Positions 1 to 9,310 are shown, counted from the first letter of the stretch. The stretch is DNA of 35,151 nt from Bradyrhizobium sp. NAS80.1 (GCF_001908205.1 NZ_LGHL01000164.1:1-35151), one strand, 5' to 3'. Numbers and translations are program-made. Notes: generated by a model from the letters alone, not told the origin.

Positions 1-2471
1 CGGCGGCGGCGCCTGCGGCGCTGGCCGTCCTGCTCGGATGCGGCGTCGCCTGCAGCCTGTTCCTCGGTGAGGCCTTCGGTCTCCTCGGTCTCAACCTCGG
101 ATTCGAGCTCCGCATCGAACTCTTCGTCGTCATAGGCCTCTTCGGCCACCTGCGGCGGGCTCGCGGCCGCCTGCGCCGCGAGCAGCGCCTTGGCGGCTTC
201 CAGCGTATGCACCTGCTCGCCGCGGTCGATGAGGTAGGCCTGCGGGCCACTGACGCTGGGGTCGGCGATGATCGACAGCGTGACCTTGAAGCCGTTCTCC
301 AGGTCGCGCAGGTGACCGCGCTTGTGGTTCAGCACATAGAGCGCGACATCGGTGCGGGTCCGGACCACGAGATTGTGGGTCGCGCCCTTCATCAGCATCT
401 CTTCGAGGCCGCGCAGCAGCTGCAGCGCCACCGAGGAGACCGAGCGGACGTGGCCGGTGCCGCCGCAATGCGGGCAGGGATCGGTCGAGGACTCCAGCAC
501 GCTGGCGCGGATGCGCTGACGCGACATTTCCAGGAGGCCGAAATGTGAGATGCGGCCGACCTGGATGCGCGCGCGATCCTGCCGGAGGCAGTCGGAAAGC
601 TTGCGCTCGACCGATCGGTTGTTGCGCTTCTCGTCCATGTCGATGAAGTCGATGACGATCAGGCCGGCGAGGTCGCGCAGGCGAAGCTGGCGGGCGACCT
701 CTTCGGCCGCTTCCAGATTGGTCTTGAGCGCGGTGTCCTCGATGTGATGCTCGCGGGTCGATCGTCCGGAGTTGACGTCGATCGAGACCAGCGCCTCGGT
801 CTGGTTGATAACGATGTAACCGCCGGAGCGCAGTTGCACCGTCGGTGAGAACATCGCGTCCAGCTGACTTTCGACGCCCATGCGCGAGAACAGCGGCTGA
901 CCGTCGCGATACTGCTTCACGGCGCTGACATTGGCGGGCATCAGCATCTTCATGAAGTCGCGCGCTTCGCGGTAGCCGGATTCACCGGCAACCTGGATCT
1001 CGTCGATCTCCTTGTTGTAGAGGTCGCGCAGCGAACGCTTGATCAGCGAGCCTTCCTCGTAGACCAGGGTCGGCGCCTGCGACTTCAGCGTCAGGTCGCG
1101 CACCGTCTCCCACATCCGGATCAGATATTCGAAGTCGCGCTTGATCTCGGGCTTGGTCCGGGAGGCGCCCGCGGTGCGCAGGATGATGCCCATGCCCTCG
1201 GGCACGTCGAGATCCTGCACCACTTCCTTCAGGCGAGAGCGGTCCTGAGCGCTGGTGATCTTGCGGCTGATGCCGCCGCCGCGCGCGGTGTTCGGCATCA
1301 GGACGGCATAGCGGCCGGCGAGCGAGAGGTAGGTCGTCAGCGCCGCGCCCTTGTTACCGCGCTCTTCCTTGACCACCTGCACCAGCATCACCTGGCGGCG
1401 CTTGATGACTTCCTGGATCTTGTACTGGCGGCGTGGCCGGAAGGTGCGCTCCGGCACTTCCTCCAGCACGTCGTCACCGCCGACGGACTCGACGACTTCC
1501 TCTTCGGCTTCCTCGCCGTCCTCGTCTTCGTCGTCCTCTCCGGCTGCTTCCGCAACCTCGGCATGCGGCGCCTCGGCGGTCTCGCCGGCAGCGTACACGG
1601 CATCGGCCGGTTCAGCGGCTGATGTCACGGCTTCGGCGAGAGCCTCGGCGTGCGCTTCGGAGGCGTGAGATTCGAATGCTTGAGCTTCGAAGGTTTGGGC
1701 TTCGAAGGCTTGGGCCTCCTGCGTCTCGGCAACGACCTCGGTTGCGACAACGGGCTCGGCGCCGATTGCTGCGACCGGCGCGGGCGTCTCGTCGGCATGA
1801 TCGTGGTCGTGATGATCGTGCTCGCCGTCGTGACCATGGTCGTCATGATCGTGAGCATGATCGTGATCATCATCGGTGTGATGATGATCGTCGTGCCCAT
1901 GCTCGTCGTGATCGCGTTCGTGGTGCTCGTGATCGTGGCCTTCGTGCTCGCCGTGATGCTCGGCATCGGCGTGCAGATGCTCGCCCTCGTGCGCAGCACC
2001 CTCGGTGTGCTCCGGCAGCGCTTCGCCATCGAGCGGCTGGGCAGCATGATCGGCGCCGGCGTCGAGACCTTCGACAATGTCGCTGCGAACGCGTTCGCCA
2101 TGACCGCGGCGGCGGGCATTGCGGTGGCGCGAGCGGCGGCGGCCATGGGAGCGGTTCTCGCTCTCTTCCTCAGCCTCGCGATGGGCCTGTTCCTCGGCCT
2201 CGATCAGCGCCTGCCGGTCGGCGACCGGGATCTGGTAGTAGTCGGGATGGATTTCGCTAAAGGCGAGGAAGCCGTGGCGGTTGCCGCCATATTCGACGAA
2301 TGCGGCCTGGAGCGACGGTTCGACCCGGGTGACCTTGGCGAGATAGATGTTCCCGCGCAGTTGCCTGCGTTGCGCGGTCTCGAAATCAAACTCTTCGACG
2401 CGATTGCCGCGGACCACGACGACCCGGGTCTCTTCCGGGTGGGTGGCATCGATCAACATCTTGTTGGGCAT
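1..2471 (-). CDS. rne: Ribonuclease E, N-terminal part (runs off the left edge)
   Basis: Endoribonuclease E, the core of the RNA degradosome, which cleaves single-stranded AU-rich RNA and matures rRNA and tRNA in the cytoplasm. The reading frame opens at ATG 2471 (MPNKMLIDATHPEETRV) and stays open to base 1, about 823 codons, with the C-terminus missing. The S1 domain starts normally (GNIYLAKVTRVEPSLQAAFV, GGNRHGFLAF) but is split by about 250 residues of low-complexity acidic, Ala/Glu-rich and His-rich sequence (about residues 85-335). It then resumes with EERGNKGAALTTYLSLAG. The DNase I-like catalytic motifs SIDVNSGRSTR and GLIVIDFIDMDEKR hold the two metal-binding aspartates. The Zn-link CPHCGGTG lies near 461-480. 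At the left edge begins an Arg-rich, Glu-rich tail, as expected for the degradosome scaffold. Motif order and identity to E. coli RNase E make the call firm; only the downstream end is unknown. Confidence 0.97.
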   Translation of the reverse strand, partial: MPNKMLIDATHPEETRVVVVRGNRVEEFDFETAQRRQLRGNIYLAKVTRVEPSLQAAFVEYGGNRHGFLAFSEIHPDYYQIPVADRQALIEAEEQAHREAEEESENRSHGRRRSRHRNARRRGHGERVRSDIVEGLDAGADHAAQPLDGEALPEHTEGAAHEGEHLHADAEHHGEHEGHDHEHHERDHDEHGHDDHHHTDDDHDHAHDHDDHGHDGEHDHHDHDHADETPAPVAAIGAEPVVATEVVAETQEAQAFEAQTFEAQAFESHASEAHAEALAEAVTSAAEPADAVYAAGETAEAPHAEVAEAAGEDDEDEDGEEAEEEVVESVGGDDVLEEVPERTFRPRRQYKIQEVIKRRQVMLVQVVKEERGNKGAALTTYLSLAGRYAVLMPNTARGGGISRKITSAQDRSRLKEVVQDLDVPEGMGIILRTAGASRTKPEIKRDFEYLIRMWETVRDLTLKSQAPTLVYEEGSLIKRSLRDLYNKEIDEIQVAGESGYREARDFMKMLMPANVSAVKQYRDGQPLFSRMGVESQLDAMFSPTVQLRSGGYIVINQTEALVSIDVNSGRSTREHHIEDTALKTNLEAAEEVARQLRLRDLAGLIVIDFIDMDEKRNNRSVERKLSDCLRQDRARIQVGRISHFGLLEMSRQRIRASVLESSTDPCPHCGGTGHVRSVSSVALQLLRGLEEMLMKGATHNLVVRTRTDVALYVLNHKRGHLRDLENGFKVTLSIIADPSVSGPQAYLIDRGEQVHTLEAAKALLAAQAAASPPQVAEEAYDDEEFDAELESEVETEETEGLTEEQAAGDAASEQDGQRRRRRR

Positions 2472-3176
2472 GTCTTAACTCTTGGAGGCGGCGGGCGCGA
2501 CTCACCGTGGGCGCGAACAGCGCTGCCGGGTGACGCGACGGTCCACCTGATTCGGGGGTGAGAGGAAGGCCGAAACGCCGTCTCTCGCGCCTTGCCGGAC
2601 CGCAAGCTGGAGGACCGAAGCGGCGCGCGGGATTTTCACTCCGCAGCGTCGCGAATGGTCCTTCAGAATTCGTCGGCACAGTCTGGCGCATCAAGCGTCG
2701 GCCCGTATGAAACATCTGGGCGGCGAGGCCGCCCCTCAATCAGTTGCTGCCGGCCAAGGCATGGCGCGAGCGCGCTCGCCTTGGGATCAAAAACCGCCCC
2801 CTTGGGATTAAGGGACCGGGTAACGCGTTGCGCCGCTGTCAAAACCGTCCCGGAAACACGGTGGTAACCAGGGACCGTCCGCCGCCGGGGCTTGGCCCGC
2901 TCCACCTCGCTGCCGCGCACCGCGCTGGTCTTAGAGGAGAACGGAAAACGCTGGAAATCCCAAACCTTGGGAGTTCCGGCGCTGCACCGGGAGGCTGAAT
3001 GCGACACAACCGGAAATATCGGCCGTCAGCATTCCGTACATACGTGGAATGGGCCAACGGTGCAAGGGAGCGTCGCACGGCGGTCACAGTCAGAGAGTTT
3101 CGCGTATTCGTCATTAAGGAGCGATTAACCCTGCGGTTCTATTGCGTTAACAAAGCAGCTCGGAGGCGCGAAGTCG
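2472..3176. promoter_or_regulatory. Divergent control region between rne and the amidase gene
   Basis: These 705 bases hold no convincing gene: the short open frames in both strands have no recognisable protein and conflict with each other. The region must contain the rne leader (minus strand) and the amidase promoter (plus strand). Visible elements are a GGGCGGC/GCCGCCC hairpin with a 3-base loop at 2718-2734; the 8-mer CTTGGGAT twice at 2780 and 2801, exactly 21 bases apart; the inverted repeat TCCCAA-N3-TTGGGA at 2958-2972, which contains the same CTTGGGA core; and a CtrA-type box at 3114-3128. A long structured leader would suit RNase E, which autoregulates through its own mRNA leader in enterobacteria; whether that holds here is inference. 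Confidence 0.5.
3114..3129 (+). promoter_or_regulatory. CtrA-type box TTAA-N7-TTAAC
   Basis: The sequence reads TTAAGGAGCGATTAAC, an exact match to the alphaproteobacterial cell-cycle regulator consensus TTAA-N7-TTAA(C). It ends 47 bases before the amidase start codon. A further TTAA lies at 3147. The match is seen directly; CtrA control of this amidase is inferred from the consensus and the cell-division role of the gene, and a single box can occur by chance. Confidence 0.4.
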
Positions 3177-4472
3177 GTGGCGGGCCGCACAAATCAAAGG
3201 GTTTTGCTGGGATGCGCGCTGCTGTGCGCCGCAGCATTGCCATGTGCTGATTCCTCGCGCCTGAGCGCCGCGGAAAGCCAGTCGCAACCGTCTGTTGCAG
3301 CAGCGAGTTTTCCAATCGCCTCGGCCGCCCGGCTGGCCGGCGATGGCAAGCAGACCCGCTTCATCCTGGACATCGACCAAACCGTTACCTTCCGCGCTGT
3401 CACGCTTGCCGACCCGTACCGGGTGGTGGTCGACGTGCCGCAAGTCAATTTTCAGCTTCCGGCAGGCACCGGGACCGATGGGCGGGGGCTGGTCAAGGCC
3501 TTCCGCTACGGGCTCGTCATGCCGGGCGGCTCGCGAATCGTGTTCGACCTGACGGGGCCGGCCAAGATCGCCAATTCCTACGTGCTGGAGGCGGCCAACG
3601 GCCAGCCGGCCCGGCTTGTGCTCGAGCTGGAGGAGGTCGATCGCGCCGCCTTCGTGCAGTCACTCGCTCCGGAAAACCGCCCCGAGCTGCGGCCCGCGAT
3701 CGCCGACGCGCCGCCCGCTACGGTTCCGGCTGCGGCGGCTCCTGAAACAGCCCAACAGAAGGCCGACGGCCGCCCGGTTGTCGTGATCGATCCCGGCCAT
3801 GGCGGCATCGATAACGGCACCCAGTCGAGCGGCGAAAGCGAGAAGAGCCTGGTACTGGCGTTTGGCCTCGCGTTGCGCGACCGGCTGGAAAAGACCGGCA
3901 AATACCGTGTGGTGATGACGCGGAACGACGACACCTTCATCCCGCTCAACGACCGGGTCAAAGTCGCCCGCGGGCTCAAGGCCGCGTTGTTCGTCTCGAT
4001 CCACGCCGATGCGCTGCCGCGCGCCGAGGGCGACGCGCAGGGCGCGACCATCTACACCCTGTCGGACAAGGCCTCCGACGCCGAGGCGCAGCGGCTGGCG
4101 GACTCGGAAAACCGCGCGGACGCCATCGCGGGCTTCAATCTTGCGGAGGAGCCGACCGATGTCGCCGACATCCTGATCGACCTGACCCAGCGCGAAACCC
4201 GTACATTTTCAAACCGTTTCGCTCGCCTCTTGATGGGTGAAATGAAGTCGACGGTGCGGATGCACAAGCATCCCCTGAAGTCGGCGGGCTTCCGGGTGCT
4301 GAAAGCGCCCGACGTGCCCTCGGTGCTGGTCGAGATCGGCTATGTCTCCAATAAGGGAGACCTCGAGCATCTGGTGTCCGAGGGCTGGCGCTCCCGTGCC
4401 GTGGGCTCGATGGCACAGGCGATCGACGGGTTCCTGGCCAAGCGGATGGCGACCGCCGGATCGTCGAATTGA
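3177..4472 (+). CDS. amiC: N-acetylmuramoyl-L-alanine amidase (AmiC-type, AMIN + Amidase_3)
   Basis: Periplasmic zinc amidase that cuts the bond between N-acetylmuramic acid and the L-Ala of the stem peptide, needed to split septal peptidoglycan between daughter cells. The 431-aa protein opens with a hydrophobic signal sequence. An AMIN targeting domain follows (about residues 55-150, with TRFILDID and DPYRVVVDVP), then a Pro/Ala linker and the Amidase_3 domain. The metal and catalytic motifs are IDPGHGGIDNG (near residue 203), SIHADA, and the glutamate in SVLVEIGYVSN. I chose GTG 3177 because GGAGG at 3162-3166 lies 10 bases upstream and the signal peptide starts there. The gene order amidase then PBP1A next to rne is common in alphaproteobacteria and points to a wall-remodelling pair. 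The symbol follows the E. coli-style name; the domain layout fits AmiB and AmiC equally. Confidence 0.93.
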   Translation: MAGRTNQRVLLGCALLCAAALPCADSSRLSAAESQSQPSVAAASFPIASAARLAGDGKQTRFILDIDQTVTFRAVTLADPYRVVVDVPQVNFQLPAGTGTDGRGLVKAFRYGLVMPGGSRIVFDLTGPAKIANSYVLEAANGQPARLVLELEEVDRAAFVQSLAPENRPELRPAIADAPPATVPAAAAPETAQQKADGRPVVVIDPGHGGIDNGTQSSGESEKSLVLAFGLALRDRLEKTGKYRVVMTRNDDTFIPLNDRVKVARGLKAALFVSIHADALPRAEGDAQGATIYTLSDKASDAEAQRLADSENRADAIAGFNLAEEPTDVADILIDLTQRETRTFSNRFARLLMGEMKSTVRMHKHPLKSAGFRVLKAPDVPSVLVEIGYVSNKGDLEHLVSEGWRSRAVGSMAQAIDGFLAKRMATAGSSN

Positions 4473-4691
4473 GTAAGGGTTTTTCCGTCCCGCCGCAAAA
4501 GCCCTAGTTTGGCCACAGCGGGCGCTTTATAAAAACGCCGCAGGGGGTTCCGGAATCGACGAGAATCCCGTTCGGCAAGCGTCTTGGGTCCGGCATTGAT
4601 GTAATTGAGTAGGCCGGTGAATTCGCGACGTGGGGTTGGCGCCCGTTTTGGGCGCCGGGGCTGATCCAGAGTTTGAACGGATAAACAGATA

Positions 4692-7190
4692 ATGCGCTTC
4701 CTGGTGCGGTTCATGGGCTTCCTGTTCGCCGCGGGAACGGTGGTGTTCCTTGTCGGTGTCGGTGCCGTGGCAGGCCTGATTTGGCATTTCTCCAAGGACT
4801 TGCCGGACTACTCTCAGCTCCAGGATTACGAGCCTCCCGTGATGACCCGCGTGCATGCGGTCGATGGTTCGCTGCTCGGCGAATACGCCAAGGAGCGGCG
4901 GCTGTATCTGCCGATCCAGGCGGTCCCGAAGCTTGTGATCAACGCGTTCCTCGCGGCCGAGGACAAGAATTTCTACGAGCATGGTGGCATCGACTACACC
5001 GGCATGGCGCGCGCCGGGTTGGTCTATCTGCAGAACTACGGCTCCAACCGACGTCCGCAAGGTGCTTCCACGATCACCCAGCAGGTCGCCAAGAACTTCC
5101 TGCTGACCAACGAGGTCTCGTTCGCCCGCAAGATCAAGGAAGCCTTGCTGGCGATGCGGATCGAGAAGACCTACTCGAAGGACAAGATCCTCGAGCTGTA
5201 TCTCAACGAAATCTATCTGGGCCTCGGTGCCTACGGCATCGCAGCCGCTTCGCTGGTCTATTTCGACAAGTCGGTGAACGAGCTCACCGTTGCGGAAGCT
5301 GCCTATCTTGCGGCGCTGCCGAAGATGCCGGCGACCCTGCATCCGGTGCGTAACCGCGACCGCGCCATCGAGCGCCGCAATTACGTGATCGACCGTCTTC
5401 AGGAGAACGGCTGGATCAAGCAGGCAGACGCCGAGAAGGCGCGCAAGGAGCCGCTGGCCGTCACCAACCGTTCCAACGGCGCGCACACCTTCGCCGGTGA
5501 GTATTTCGCCGAGGAAGTCCGCCGTGACATCTTCGAGCGCTACGGCGAGAAGAAGCTTTACGAGGGCGGCCTGTCGGTGCGCACCACGCTGGATCCGAAG
5601 ATCCAGGTCATGGCCCGCAAAGCCATGGTCTCCGGTCTCGTGAACTATGACGAGCAGCAGGGCTATCGCGGCGCCATGAGCAAGCTCGATATCTCCGGCG
5701 ACTGGGGCGTGAAGCTCGCCGAGATCAAATCGCTGTCGGACATTTCGCCGTGGCGTATGGCGGTGGTGCTGGAGACCAGCGATCAGTCGGCGCGCATCGG
5801 CTTCCAGCCGGGCCGCGAGCTTGGCGGCGCGGTGAGCAAGCAGCGCGAGACCGGCATCGTTACGCTCGACGGCGTGCGCTGGGCGCGGGCGGCGCAGGGC
5901 GCCACAAAGGGCAGGGCACCCACGGCAGTGTCACAGGTGCTGCAGCCCGGCGACGTGATCTATGCCGACCCGCTCTACAAGGACGGGCAGCCCGTCGAGG
6001 GCCAATACCGACTGCGCCAGATCCCTGAAGTGTCCGGCGCGATGGTGGCGATGGATCCCTGGACCGGCCGCGTGCTCGCCATGGTCGGCGGCTTCTCGTT
6101 CGACCAGAGCCAGTTCAATCGCGCCACCCAGGCCTACCGGCAGCCGGGTTCGTCGTTCAAGCCGATCGTCTATTCGGCCGCGCTCGACAACGGTTACACG
6201 CCGTCGACCGTGGTGCTCGACGCGCCCATCGAGATCGACCAGGGCCAGGGCGCCGGTGTGTGGCGGCCTGAAAACTTCTCCTCGGGCAAGTTCCAAGGAC
6301 CGGTGACACTGCGCAACGCGCTGCGCCAGTCGCTCAACACCGTGACGGTGCGCCTCGCGCAGGACATCGGCATGCCGCTGATCGGCGAATATGCGCGCCG
6401 CTTCGGCGTCTATGACGAGCTGCCGAACTATCTCTCCTACGCGCTCGGCGCCGGCGAAACGACGGCGATGCGCATGGCCACGGCCTATTCGATGATCGCC
6501 AATGGCGGCCGCCGGGTGAAGCCAACCTTGATCGACCGTATCCAGGACCGCTACGGCCACACCATCTTCAAGCACGACCAGCGCGAATGCCGCGGCTGCG
6601 ATGCGCCGGGCGGCTGGAAGAACCAGGCCGAGCCGCAGCTGATCGACCGCCGCGAGCAGGTGCTGGATTCCATGACCGCCTATCAGATCACCGAGCTGAT
6701 GGAAGGCGTTGTGCAAGCCGGTACCGCCACCGTGGTGAGGGAGGTCGGCAAGCCGATCGCCGGCAAGACGGGCACCACCAACGAGGCCAAGGACGCCTGG
6801 TTCGTCGGCTTCTCGCCCGACGTCGCCGTTGCCATCTATATGGGCTACGACAAGCCGCGTCCGCTCGGCAGAGGCAACGCCGCGACCGGTGGCCATTTGG
6901 CCGCGCCCATCGCGCGCGATTTCCTCAAGCTCGCGCTCGCCGACAAGCCTGCGGTTCCGTTCAAGGTGCCGGCCGGCATCAAGCTCGTCCGCGTCGTCGC
7001 CAAGACCGGCATGCGCGCCGGCCCCGGCGAGACCGGTGGGACCATCCTCGAAGCCTTCAAGCCGGGCACGGCGCCGCCGGATAACTACTCCGTCATCGGC
7101 GTGGCCGATGCCGACGGGCGCATGCCCCAGCAGCCGCCGCCGCCCGATTCCGGCTTCTTCATGCGTCCGGGCACCGGTGGACTTTACTAG
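4692..7190 (+). CDS. mrcA: Penicillin-binding protein 1A, bifunctional transglycosylase/transpeptidase
   Basis: Class A PBP that polymerises lipid II into glycan strands and cross-links the stem peptides at the outer face of the inner membrane. The 832-aa protein has one N-terminal signal-anchor helix (about residues 8-32). The GT51 transglycosylase domain follows, with its catalytic Glu90 in AAEDKNFYEHGG and the motif GASTITQQVAKN. Next come an OB-like linker and the transpeptidase with its three motifs: Ser487-S-F-Lys490, Ser547-L-Asn549 and Lys692-Thr-Gly694. The tail is Pro-rich and ends near the transpeptidase, a usual family length. The start ATG 4692 has only a weak ribosome site, but no better start precedes the membrane helix. 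It lies 219 bases after the amidase gene on the same strand, so the two may share a transcript or have separate promoters; the gap shows no clear terminator. Confidence 0.96.
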   Translation: MRFLVRFMGFLFAAGTVVFLVGVGAVAGLIWHFSKDLPDYSQLQDYEPPVMTRVHAVDGSLLGEYAKERRLYLPIQAVPKLVINAFLAAEDKNFYEHGGIDYTGMARAGLVYLQNYGSNRRPQGASTITQQVAKNFLLTNEVSFARKIKEALLAMRIEKTYSKDKILELYLNEIYLGLGAYGIAAASLVYFDKSVNELTVAEAAYLAALPKMPATLHPVRNRDRAIERRNYVIDRLQENGWIKQADAEKARKEPLAVTNRSNGAHTFAGEYFAEEVRRDIFERYGEKKLYEGGLSVRTTLDPKIQVMARKAMVSGLVNYDEQQGYRGAMSKLDISGDWGVKLAEIKSLSDISPWRMAVVLETSDQSARIGFQPGRELGGAVSKQRETGIVTLDGVRWARAAQGATKGRAPTAVSQVLQPGDVIYADPLYKDGQPVEGQYRLRQIPEVSGAMVAMDPWTGRVLAMVGGFSFDQSQFNRATQAYRQPGSSFKPIVYSAALDNGYTPSTVVLDAPIEIDQGQGAGVWRPENFSSGKFQGPVTLRNALRQSLNTVTVRLAQDIGMPLIGEYARRFGVYDELPNYLSYALGAGETTAMRMATAYSMIANGGRRVKPTLIDRIQDRYGHTIFKHDQRECRGCDAPGGWKNQAEPQLIDRREQVLDSMTAYQITELMEGVVQAGTATVVREVGKPIAGKTGTTNEAKDAWFVGFSPDVAVAIYMGYDKPRPLGRGNAATGGHLAAPIARDFLKLALADKPAVPFKVPAGIKLVRVVAKTGMRAGPGETGGTILEAFKPGTAPPDNYSVIGVADADGRMPQQPPPPDSGFFMRPGTGGLY

Positions 7191-7294
7191 CTGACAACGC
7201 CGGCGATTGGAGAGCGGATGGTTGCGCTTTGGCGTCGCCGCCGCTACATCCCCAGCTTCAATGCACGCGGGATTCCGCGAGACCAGAGAACGAC

Positions 7295-8426
7295 ATGCGC
7301 GCCGAAATCGAACGGTTGGTAGAAGAGATCAAGCAGTCAGTCGGGCTGCTGAGGAGGCATCTTTGACGTCGAGAAATCGACGGCGCGCCTCGCTGAGCTG
7401 AACAAGCTCGCAGAAGATCCAAACCTCTGGAACGATCCCCAGAAAGCCCAGAAGCTGATGCAGGAGCGAACCTCTCTCGAGGACTCGCTGTCGGGCATCG
7501 GCAAGGTCGAACAGGAGCTCGAAGACGACATCGGCATGATCGAACTCGGCGAGGCCGAGGGCGATGACGGCGTCGTCGCGGAAGCTGAAGCTGCGCTGAA
7601 GAACCTCAAGAAGGAAGTAGCGCGGCGCGAGCTCGAGGCGCTGCTGTCGGGCGAGGCCGACCGCTTCGATTCCTATCTCGAGGTCCACGCCGGCGCCGGC
7701 GGCACCGAGAGCCAGGACTGGGCGCAGATGCTGCTGCGCATGTACACGCGCTGGGCCGAAACCCACGGCTTCAAGGTCGAATTCCTTGAAGAGTCCGAGG
7801 GCGAAGAGGCCGGCATCAAGTCCGCGACGATCCAGGTCTCCGGCCACAATGCCTATGGCTGGCTGAAGACGGAGGCTGGCGTGCACCGGCTGGTGCGCAT
7901 CTCGCCGTTCGATTCCAACGCGCGGCGGCACACCTCGTTTTCGAGTGTGCAGGTCTTCCCCGTCATCGACGACAGTATCAAGATCGATATCAAGGAATCC
8001 GACGTCCGCACCGACACCATGCGCTCGGGCGGCGCCGGCGGCCAGCACGTCAACAAGACCGAATCCGCGGTGCGCCTGACGCATATTCCGACCGGCGTTG
8101 CGGTGGTCTGCCAGGCCGGCCGCTCCCAGCACAAGAACCGGGCGCAGGCCTGGGACATGCTGCGCGCGCGGCTTTACGAGATCGAGCTGAAGAAGCGCGA
8201 GGAGAAGGCCGCGGCCGACCAGGCCGCCAAGACCGATATCGGCTGGGGTCACCAGATCCGCTCCTACGTGCTGCAGCCCTACCAGATGGTGAAGGACCTG
8301 CGCACGGGCGTGCAGACGTCGGACACGTCGGGCGTGCTCGGCGGGGATCTCGACGACTTCATGGCCGCAACGCTGGCGCAGCGCGCCTTCGGGACCACCA
8401 CCGGCGACATCGAGGACGTGGACTGA
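7295..8426 (+). CDS. prfB: Peptide chain release factor 2, with +1 programmed frameshift
   Basis: RF2 recognises UGA and UAA stop codons and triggers release of the finished peptide on the ribosome. ATG 7295 begins a 23-codon frame that ends in CTT TGA C at 7361-7367, preceded by the Shine-Dalgarno-like AGGAGG at 7352-7357. This is the classical RF2 autoregulatory site: at low RF2 the ribosome slips +1 on CTT and continues with GAC at 7365 in the second frame, giving about 376 aa. The main frame shows the SPF anticodon tripeptide (VRISPFDS), the catalytic GGQ loop (GGAGGQHVNKTESAV) and the usual C-terminus (DIGWGHQIRSYVL). An automatic caller would start at an internal codon near 7458 and lose about 54 residues. 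Two bases separate its stop from the next gene, so the two are probably cotranscribed. Confidence 0.96.
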
Positions 8427-8428
8427 TC

Positions 8429-9310
8429 ATGCCCCGCGTCGCCTTCATCGGATTGGGGCGGATGGGCCATGGCATGGCCGGCCGCTATCTCGATGCGGGC
8501 TTCACGGTGACGCTGTGGAATCGCAGCAAGGCGAAGGCCGAAGACCTGATCGCGCGCGGTGCGCGATGGGCGACGTCGCCAGAGGACGCCGCGATCGATG
8601 CCGACGCCGTCGTGACCATGGTCGCCGATGACGAGGCCTCGCGCGCGGTCTGGCTCGGGCCCAAGGGCGCGGCCAAGACGGCGAAGGCCGGCACCATCGC
8701 GATCGAATGCTCCACCGTTTCCTATGACCATGCGCGCGAGATGGGCCGCGAGCTCAATGCACGCGGGCTCATCTACATCGACTGCCCCGTCACGGGACTG
8801 CCGGACGCGGCGGCGAGCGGAAAGCTGACGCTGCTGGCTGGCGCCGATGCCGCCGATCTCGAACGCGCGCGGCCTTATCTGACGCCGATCGGCTCGACCA
8901 TCCGCCATTTCGGCGCGGTCGGCTCCGGCACCGTCTACAAGCTCATCAACAATCTGATGGGCGCGATCCAGATCGCCGGCCTCGCTGAAGGTCTTGCGAT
9001 CGCCGAGCAGGCCGGCCTCGACATGAAGCTGGTGCTGGAGTCGATTCAGGCGGGCGTGGCTGCGAGCCCGCAGGTGCAGCGTCACTCCAGGCGCATGGTC
9101 GCCCGCGACTTCAGCGGCGCGACCTTCACGTCGGCGCTGCGGCACAAGGATGCCGCCTATGCCGTGAAGCTCGCGGAGAGCCTGCTGGCCGACAAGCCGC
9201 TGGTCGCGCGCGCCGCGGTCGAAGCCTACGCGCAGGCGAAGGCTGCGATGCCGGACGACGATGAAGGCAGGATGATCGAGCTGGTGTCGCGGCCGAAGAA
9301 GCGGTCCTAG
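8429..9310 (+). CDS. NAD(P)-dependent oxidoreductase, 3-hydroxyisobutyrate dehydrogenase family
   Basis: Beta-hydroxyacid dehydrogenase family member of 293 aa. The N-terminal Rossmann fold shows GLGRMGHGMAG near residues 8-18. The substrate-binding signature of the family appears as DCPVTGLPDA (usually DxPVSGG), and the catalytic lysine lies in the helix GSGTVYKLINNLMG. The C-terminal all-helical dimerisation domain is present, so the length is normal. The likely reaction is NAD(P)-linked oxidation of a short beta-hydroxyacid or reduction of a semialdehyde; the substrate cannot be read from the sequence. It starts two bases after the prfB stop, which suggests translational coupling, although no functional link to RF2 is known to me. 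HIBADH, tartronate semialdehyde reductase and GLYR-type succinic semialdehyde reductase remain alternatives. Confidence 0.88.
   Translation: MPRVAFIGLGRMGHGMAGRYLDAGFTVTLWNRSKAKAEDLIARGARWATSPEDAAIDADAVVTMVADDEASRAVWLGPKGAAKTAKAGTIAIECSTVSYDHAREMGRELNARGLIYIDCPVTGLPDAAASGKLTLLAGADAADLERARPYLTPIGSTIRHFGAVGSGTVYKLINNLMGAIQIAGLAEGLAIAEQAGLDMKLVLESIQAGVAASPQVQRHSRRMVARDFSGATFTSALRHKDAAYAVKLAESLLADKPLVARAAVEAYAQAKAAMPDDDEGRMIELVSRPKKRS

Noticed and set aside
1433..2561. Overlapping plus-strand frames opposite rne, including an apparent Val/Ile/Met-rich membrane protein
   Set aside because: They are the antisense of the His/Asp/Glu-rich RNase E insertion; CAC/CAT codons read as GTG/ATG in reverse, giving a false hydrophobic protein.
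2592..3007. Short overlapping frames on both strands between rne and the amidase gene
   Set aside because: They have no ribosome sites, no protein resemblance and conflict with each other; the region is better explained as promoter and leader DNA.
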